Assembly: GCA_947460225.1 (NCBI GenBank)
Contig: CANHHI010000002.1
Coordinates: 1-34,238 of the forward strand
Length of the DNA: 34,238 bases
Reading direction: 5' to 3'
DNA from: Flavobacteriales bacterium
Lineage (GTDB): Bacteria > Bacteroidota > Bacteroidia > Flavobacteriales_D > CANHHI01
Below, piece by piece: positions 29,380-34,238 of the stretch. Numbering within the stretch: position 1 is the stretch's first letter; the number at the start of each line of letters is the position of its first letter. The notes below the pieces were generated by a model, which was not told where the DNA came from, did no database searches, and saw only the letters and a program-made list of their open reading frames with translations. The position numbers were made by a program, and so were the translations under genes.

Positions 29380-32091
29380 ATGAGTCAGTTTGCTTATTTA
29401 AATGCCGGCGATGTCAATAGTTTAGACCAGCTGTATCAACAATATTTACAAGACCCTGCATCAGTTGATGCGAGTTGGGCGTATTTTTTTCAGGGCTTTG
29501 ATTTTCAAAAGTCTGAATATCCGCAAAATAAAAAACAAAGCGGTGCTGGCGTTTCTGCTGGGCAATTGCAGAAAGAATTGGGGGTGCATTTGCTGATAGA
29601 GGCGTATCGCCAAAATGGGCATTTGCTCGCTGACGTGAATCCTATGCAAGAACCACAACTGAAATCTTTTGATTTGGCGCAGTTTGGACTTGCTGAACAG
29701 GATAAAAACACGGCGTTTCAAGTGGGCAATGAACTTGGACTCGGCACGGCAACTTTGCAAGATATTTTAAATAAATTAAAAACTGCTTACACAGGGTATA
29801 TCGGCTTTGAATATACGCATCTAGTGGATAAAAAAGAACGAGATTGGTTTCAAGCAAAAGCGGAAAAAGCAAGCGCAGATTTAGCCAAAGAAAGCAAAAT
29901 AAGCCTTTTGGAAAAATTGACAGAAGCCTTGCAATTTGAACTTTTCCTCAATAAAAAATTTGTTGGGCAAAAGCGTTTTTCGGTGGAAGGCGCAGAAAGT
30001 TATATTGCGGGTTTAGACGCTATTATTGAAAAAGCCTCAGAAATGGGCGTTTTGGAGGTGGTGCTTGGCATGGCGCATAGAGGCAGGTTGAATACTTTGG
30101 TGAACATTATGCAAAAACCTGCCACAAAGTTGTTTACAGAATTTGAGGGCAAAACCTACGATGATATAGAGCAGTTTGATGGCGATGTGAAATATCACTT
30201 TGGGCATAAACACAAACATCAAACAAGATCGGGTAAAAATATCACCCTTACCTTGTCGCCTAATCCTTCGCACTTGGAAACAGTCAATGCGGTGGTGGGC
30301 GGTTTGGCGAGAGCACGCATAGAAAGCCAATATAAACAAGCCGATAAGGTATTGCCTATTTTGGTACACGGCGATGCAGCTTTGGCTGGGCAAGGGATAG
30401 TGTATGAAGTGGTTCAAATGTCTGGTTTGGCGGGTTATGCTATCGGTGGAACGGTTCATATTGCTATCAATAATCAAGTTGGTTTTACCACCAATGCCAG
30501 CGATGCGAGAACGGCGAGGTATTGCACGGACGTTGCCAAAGTGATTGGTGCGCCCGTGTTGCACGTGCATGGAGACGATGTGGAAGCGGTAGCCAAAGCA
30601 TTTGTTTGGGCGGTGGAATATAGACAAACGTTTCAAAAAGATATTTTTATAGATTTGCTATGTTATAGGAAATATGGGCATAACGAGGGCGATGAACCTA
30701 AATTTACCCAGCCTACATTGTATGCAAAAATAGACAAACAGAAAAGCCCGCAAATCATGTATGCAGAGGCTTTGGTGGCTACAAATGTGCTGAGTGCAGA
30801 AGCTGTGCAAAACATGGCAAAAACATACAACGACAAATTGGAAATTGCTTTTGAGCAAGCCAAAGCCACGGAAAAGGTAAAAGTAGAAAATTTTTTACAC
30901 GATTTACACCAAGGCTTTTTGGGCGAAATCAATTTGCAAAAATCTGTAAAAACCCAAGTTGATTTAAGCACTTTGAAAAAATTGGGCGAGAAAATAAGCA
31001 CTTTGCCAAGCGGTAAAAATTATTTCCGCAAGAGCAAAAAAATCATAGAAGATCGTGCAAACATGCTCAAAGATAATGTGCTGGATTGGGGCATGGGCGA
31101 GAGTTTGGCGTATGCAAGCCTTTTGGCAGAAGGACACCCTGTGCGTCTTTCTGGTCAAGATGTGGAGCGTGGCACTTTTTCGCATAGACATGCGGTGATT
31201 ACCACGGAAGATACCGAAGAAAAAGTGGTGGTGCTTAATATGCTTTCAGAAAATCAAGCTAAATTTTCTGCTTACAACTCTTTGCTTTCTGAGTACGGTG
31301 TTTTGGGTTTTGAGTGGGGTTATGCCGCTGCCACGCCAAATGGTTTGACGATTTGGGAAGCCCAATTTGGCGACTTTAACAACGGTGCGCAAATTGTGAT
31401 AGACCAATATTTAGCCAGCGCAGAAGACAAATGGAAAGTGCCCAATGGTTTGGTGCTTTTGTTGCCACATGGCTTTGAAGGGCAGGGCAGTGAACATTCC
31501 AGCGCACGCTTGGAAAGATTTTTACAGCTTTGCGCCGAAGAAAATATGCAGGTATTGAATTGTTCTACCCCTGCGAATTTGTTCCATGCTTTGCGCAGAC
31601 AAGTCAAACGGGATTTCAGAAAGCCTTTGGTGATTTTCTCGCCCAAGCAATTGCTCAGACACCCCAAAGCCGTTTCTAGCTTGGAAGACTTGGCGCAAGG
31701 TGAATTTTTGCCTGTTATTGCCGATGATAACAAATATACCAATGCCAGCAAAGTTGTGCTGTGCGCTGGAAAATTGTATTATGAACTTTTGGCGGAGCGA
31801 GAAAAACAAAACCGACAAGATATAGCCTTGGTGCGCTTGGAGCAATTGTATCCGTTCCCAGCTCAAGAAATGGCAAAAATAGTGGCGGAATATAAACAAG
31901 CCAAAACATGGCTTTGGGCGCAAGAAGAACCCGAAAACATGGGTGCTTGGTTGCATGTGTTTAAAAATATGCGCAAAACCTTGCCCAATTTGGAAGTGGC
32001 ATCAAGACCAGAATCAGCTTCGCCTGCGCCTGGTTCTAGCAAACTAGATGCTTTGTTGCAACAAAAATTGCACAAAACAATATTTGGATAA
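29380..32091 (+). CDS. sucA: 2-oxoglutarate dehydrogenase E1 component
   Basis: E1o is the thiamine-diphosphate decarboxylase of the TCA-cycle 2-oxoglutarate dehydrogenase complex. The 903-aa protein has the N-terminal E2-binding segment ('YLNAGDVNSLDQLYQQYLQDPASVDASWAYFFQGF'), 'LGMAHRGRLNTLVNIMQKP', 'LSPNPSHLETVNAVVGGLARAR', 'VHGDAALAGQGIVYEVVQMSGL', 'INNQVGFTTNASDARTARYCTDVAKV' and the transketolase-like C-terminal part ('GQDVERGTFSHRHAV', 'LLPHGFEGQGSEHSSARLERFLQL', 'EEPENMGAWLHV'). Its length is normal. A strong terminator follows at once and no E2 gene (sucB) is next to it; the R-M-like locus takes that place. Confidence 0.95.
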   Translation: MSQFAYLNAGDVNSLDQLYQQYLQDPASVDASWAYFFQGFDFQKSEYPQNKKQSGAGVSAGQLQKELGVHLLIEAYRQNGHLLADVNPMQEPQLKSFDLAQFGLAEQDKNTAFQVGNELGLGTATLQDILNKLKTAYTGYIGFEYTHLVDKKERDWFQAKAEKASADLAKESKISLLEKLTEALQFELFLNKKFVGQKRFSVEGAESYIAGLDAIIEKASEMGVLEVVLGMAHRGRLNTLVNIMQKPATKLFTEFEGKTYDDIEQFDGDVKYHFGHKHKHQTRSGKNITLTLSPNPSHLETVNAVVGGLARARIESQYKQADKVLPILVHGDAALAGQGIVYEVVQMSGLAGYAIGGTVHIAINNQVGFTTNASDARTARYCTDVAKVIGAPVLHVHGDDVEAVAKAFVWAVEYRQTFQKDIFIDLLCYRKYGHNEGDEPKFTQPTLYAKIDKQKSPQIMYAEALVATNVLSAEAVQNMAKTYNDKLEIAFEQAKATEKVKVENFLHDLHQGFLGEINLQKSVKTQVDLSTLKKLGEKISTLPSGKNYFRKSKKIIEDRANMLKDNVLDWGMGESLAYASLLAEGHPVRLSGQDVERGTFSHRHAVITTEDTEEKVVVLNMLSENQAKFSAYNSLLSEYGVLGFEWGYAAATPNGLTIWEAQFGDFNNGAQIVIDQYLASAEDKWKVPNGLVLLLPHGFEGQGSEHSSARLERFLQLCAEENMQVLNCSTPANLFHALRRQVKRDFRKPLVIFSPKQLLRHPKAVSSLEDLAQGEFLPVIADDNKYTNASKVVLCAGKLYYELLAEREKQNRQDIALVRLEQLYPFPAQEMAKIVAEYKQAKTWLWAQEEPENMGAWLHVFKNMRKTLPNLEVASRPESASPAPGSSKLDALLQQKLHKTIFG

Positions 32092-32096
32092 AGTGT

Positions 32097-32148
32097 AAAA
32101 GGCTTTTTGTTTTGTAGTCCAAGTGCTTATCAAATAAAAAGCCTTTTT
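32097..32148 (+). terminator. Intrinsic terminator of sucA
   Basis: AAAAGGCTTTTT (32097-32108) pairs perfectly with AAAAAGCCTTTT (32136-32147), with a 27-nt loop and a T-rich end. It begins 5 nt after the stop codon, isolating sucA from the methyltransferase gene. Confidence 0.75.
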
Positions 32149-32149
32149 C

Positions 32150-32180
32150 TTTGCTTTATGAGGGGAAACTTTTACCTTTG
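32150..32180 (+). promoter_or_regulatory. Full Bacteroidota promoter of the methyltransferase gene
   Basis: TTTG (32150-32153), a 19-bp spacer and TACCTTTG (32173-32180) match the phylum consensus exactly. TTTG plus spacer (32150-32169, TTTGCTTTATGAGGGGAAAC) recurs with one change at 33495-33514 upstream of the C5 methyltransferase gene. Confidence 0.7.
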
Positions 32181-32197
32181 CGTATATAATTTATGAA

Positions 32198-32989
32198 ATG
32201 AATATCAACCAAGTTCATCAAGGTGACGCTTTACAGCTTATAAAAAAGCTACCTGATAATAGCGTGGATTTAATCGTGTGTGATGGTCCTTATGGTGTTA
32301 CTGCTAACGCTTGGGATAAAGTATTGGATATTCAACATTATAATTTGCATTTAATTCAATTGTTTTCTAGAGTTTTGAAGCCAGGAGGTGCTTTGTATTT
32401 GTTTGGAAAAGATAATTGTATAGATTTTATAGATTATAGACCTTACCTAAACTTAAATCGTAAAATTATATGGTATCAACCCAGCAGACTTGCACAGGGT
32501 AGGATAAATTACACCAACAACTATGACTTGATTGCTTATTTTACCAAAGGCAAAGCAAAAACGTATAATTTAGATGCTATCAGAATTCCCCAATTGGTTG
32601 AATTAGAACATCGTTTGCGTTGTGAAAAAGTTCCTTCTGTTTTAAAAGGGCAATATGGAAAGACAAAATTTAATGATGAAGGGAAAAATCCAGGAGATGT
32701 TTGGGGAGATATAAAACAATTAACCTATAATTCAAAAGAACTGATAAGTAGATCATTGTTAAATACGATTCAAAAACCCGAACGACTTATTGAGCGCATT
32801 GTAAAAGCAAGTTCCAACGAAAATGATTTAGTATTAGACCCGTTTTCAGGTGTAGGAACAACATTTGCAGTTTGTCAAAAAATAGATAGACAATTTATTG
32901 GTTTTGAAATTAACCCCGAATTTATTAGCATTACGGAAAATAGAATAAAAAAAATACAACAAGAAAAAGAATATAGCTTATTTTCATGA
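32198..32989 (+). CDS. Beta-class site-specific DNA methyltransferase (N6-adenine or N4-cytosine)
   Basis: The enzyme would transfer a methyl group from S-adenosylmethionine to an exocyclic amino group in DNA. In this 263-aa protein the catalytic motif IV comes first, 'GDALQLIKKLPDNSVDLIVCDGPYG' (D29-G-P-Y32). The middle is variable and would hold target recognition. The SAM-binding motif I comes last, 'LVLDPFSGVGTTFAVCQKID' from D214, followed by 'FIGFEINPEFISITENRI'. This order defines the beta class. DGPY replaces the more usual DPPY or SPPY, so adenine versus cytosine specificity is uncertain. Its stop overlaps the next start by 4 bp (ATGA). Base composition is AT-rich compared with sucA. 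Confidence 0.9.
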   Translation: MNINQVHQGDALQLIKKLPDNSVDLIVCDGPYGVTANAWDKVLDIQHYNLHLIQLFSRVLKPGGALYLFGKDNCIDFIDYRPYLNLNRKIIWYQPSRLAQGRINYTNNYDLIAYFTKGKAKTYNLDAIRIPQLVELEHRLRCEKVPSVLKGQYGKTKFNDEGKNPGDVWGDIKQLTYNSKELISRSLLNTIQKPERLIERIVKASSNENDLVLDPFSGVGTTFAVCQKIDRQFIGFEINPEFISITENRIKKIQQEKEYSLFS

Positions 32990-33483
32990 AAAAAACACTT
33001 ATCCGAAATATTATAGACCTTATTGTTCAAGCGCAACAAATAGCTTCTAAAATAGGTATTCCAAATATATTACAGCCAGGACTTATTAAAGAAATGATTA
33101 TTGCGGATATTTTAGGACACCAGCTTATTCATTCAAAAAGAGATGCAGATGCCTGCCAAATAGACAATCCAACAATAAAATATGAATATCTTTCTTGTTA
33201 TGTTGGTGGTACAGGTCAATTAGATAGAATGTTTAAAGAGCCTTTGTTAGAGCGAGAACGTTCAATGGACAGGATATGGCGAAATAGCAAAATTTATCTG
33301 GCTGTTTTTTTGAAAGAAACTCCACTAGAAGTCAAAGTTATTTATGAAGTAGAACCATCTGTCTTGGCACAAGAAACACAAAGGCAGTTAGACAAAAGTA
33401 GCAATGCTATTTCTCATGTAGGGTTTTCAGAAAATTGGGCAAAAAATAATGGTAAAGTGGTTTATCAAAAAGTTGAATTTTAA
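32986..33483 (+). CDS. Putative type II restriction endonuclease, short
   Basis: A 165-aa protein translationally coupled to the methyltransferase by a 4-bp overlap. I assign it as the partner nuclease from context and a PD-(D/E)XK-like core: E36 in 'LIKEMIIADILGHQLIHS', then 'KRDADACQID' (D53) and 'IKYEYLSC' (E67), followed by 'GQLDRMFKEPLLERERSMDRIWRNSKIYLAVF', a basic, helix-rich segment that could contact DNA. A canonical lysine two residues after E67 is missing (Leu69). No signal peptide or membrane segment. The function is inference; it may be inactive or use a non-standard active site. Confidence 0.55.
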   Translation: MKKTLIRNIIDLIVQAQQIASKIGIPNILQPGLIKEMIIADILGHQLIHSKRDADACQIDNPTIKYEYLSCYVGGTGQLDRMFKEPLLERERSMDRIWRNSKIYLAVFLKETPLEVKVIYEVEPSVLAQETQRQLDKSSNAISHVGFSENWAKNNGKVVYQKVEF

Positions 33484-33494
33484 ATTCCCTTTGA

Positions 33495-33525
33495 TTTGCT
33501 TTATGGGGGGAAACGAATATTTACA
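33495..33525 (+). promoter_or_regulatory. Second copy of the shared promoter element, upstream of the C5 methyltransferase
   Basis: TTTGCTTTATGGGGGGAAAC (33495-33514) equals the element at 32150-32169 at 19 of 20 positions. At the same N19 distance lies TATTTACA (33518-33525), a weak -7 box. A closer -7 match, TATCTTTA, lies at 33557-33564. Confidence 0.5.
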
Positions 33526-33576
33526 ATAGCCTTCAAATTCTTTGGAATACAAAAATTATCTTTAAACCTCAAAACA

Positions 33577-34238
33577 ATGAAAAAGAATTTATTATCACTT
33601 TTTTCAGGTTGCGGTGGTATGGATATTGGCTTTGAAGGTGGTTTCAAAATTCCCAAAACAATAATAAATACTGATATACACAAAACATGGATACAAAAGG
33701 AAGATGAACTACATTATTATTTAAAAGAAACTGTTTTTGAAACAAAGTTTGCCAACGATATTAGCGAATATGCCAAAATAGCGTGGAATGATTATTTTTC
33801 TAAAAAACGAGGTTATGATTTAAATGGAACTTTCAGAGTTGGAAGTATAGTGGATATTGTAAAGGCGTATAGAAATGGCAATACCAGCGTATTTCCTCAA
33901 AATGTAGAAATTGTTACTGGTGGTTTTCCTTGCCAAGATTTTAGTGTTGCAGGAAAACGAAATGGTTTTAATTCACACAAAGACCATAATGGCAAACACA
34001 TAAATTCCGAAATTCCAACAGAAGAAACAAGAGGAAAACTTTATATGTGGATGAAAGAAGTGATTGAAATTACTTTACCGAAAATTTTTATTGCTGAAAA
34101 TGTAAAAGGCTTAGCTAATTTAGGCGAAGTCAAGGAAATTATTCAATCAGATTTTTCAAATGTTAATGGAGATGGTTATTTGGTTTTGTCGCCAAAAATT
34201 TTGCACGCTGGACATTATGGCGTTCCTCAATCCAGAGA
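33577..34238 (+). CDS. C5-cytosine DNA methyltransferase, 3' end beyond window
   Basis: The frame is open from ATG 33577 to the right edge (about 220 codons). Motif I is 'SLFSGCGGMDIGFEGGF' (residues 7-23), motif IV 'TGGFPCQDFSVAGKR' has the catalytic Cys119, motif VI is 'IAENVKG' with Glu174, and 'HAGHYGVPQSR' at the edge is motif VIII. These give m5C methyltransferase activity with S-adenosylmethionine. About 70-100 residues separate motifs I and IV, longer than in the smallest family members. Target recognition and motifs IX-X lie outside. With the upstream pair it forms an R-M-like locus with two methyltransferases. Confidence 0.92.
   Translation, partial: MKKNLLSLFSGCGGMDIGFEGGFKIPKTIINTDIHKTWIQKEDELHYYLKETVFETKFANDISEYAKIAWNDYFSKKRGYDLNGTFRVGSIVDIVKAYRNGNTSVFPQNVEIVTGGFPCQDFSVAGKRNGFNSHKDHNGKHINSEIPTEETRGKLYMWMKEVIEITLPKIFIAENVKGLANLGEVKEIIQSDFSNVNGDGYLVLSPKILHAGHYGVPQSR

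Noticed and set aside
30037..30636. 199-codon minus-strand ORF
   Set aside because: It is antisense to conserved sucA sequence; shadow frame.

Overview
The window looks like chromosomal DNA of a Bacteroidota bacterium, probably of the Cytophagales kind, though the genus cannot be fixed from sequence alone. Three things point there. Most genes or operons are preceded by the Bacteroidota-type -7 box TAnnTTTG rather than a sigma70 -10 box, and one promoter has the full TTTG-N19-TAnnTTTG layout. Strong Shine-Dalgarno sequences are generally absent. Several genes are typical of the phylum: a uppS-bamA pair, a ComEA-like helix-hairpin-helix outer-membrane protein beside comF, an IPExxxVDY-family protein and a GLUG-motif surface protein.

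Layout. 1-2871 is the 3' part of a large surface protein that runs off the left edge. 2903-5327 holds a small conserved protein, a CvpA-family membrane protein, rsmI and a convergent comF-like gene. 5344-7437 is the helix-hairpin-helix/beta-barrel protein. 7586-9755 is an AT-rich two-gene cassette on the minus strand, an AlbA_2/HATPase protein followed by a ParA ATPase. It looks like an insertion and has dispersed repeats on both sides. 9807-16095 is minus-strand core metabolism and envelope: a truncated secreted ORF, bamA, uppS, an EamA exporter, an IPExxxVDY protein and mgtE. 16218-19320 holds a family 2 glycosyltransferase, a NUDIX hydrolase, a START-like protein and prfA. 19397-23028 has a 27-codon ORF, an unknown large membrane protein and acs. 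23036-27851 is a minus-strand run (typA, deoD, a secreted hypothetical, panB, an outer-membrane protein). 28149-28970 is a leucine-rich-repeat protein and 29380-32091 is sucA.

The right end (32150-34238) is an R-M-like locus immediately downstream of the sucA terminator: a beta-class amino-methyltransferase, a short putative restriction endonuclease overlapping it by 4 bp, and a C5-cytosine methyltransferase cut by the right edge. A near-identical 20-bp promoter element lies upstream of each methyltransferase.

Two families of dispersed non-coding repeats run through the window. One is a roughly 125-140 bp fold-back, MITE-like element (27923-28046, 29145-29285 and an internally deleted form at 9838-9888). 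The other is a multi-hairpin repeat with a GTTTTAATC...CCAGCGATGAAAAC core (3841-3953, 14272-14344 in reverse, and a degenerate copy at 7535-7578). They sit next to gene ends and promoters, in places supply the last codons of ORFs, and mark the borders of the AlbA/ParA cassette. The best candidates for new biology are that cassette, the right-end methyltransferase/nuclease locus with its shared promoter element, and the two repeat families. No tRNA, rRNA, transposase or CRISPR array was recognised.
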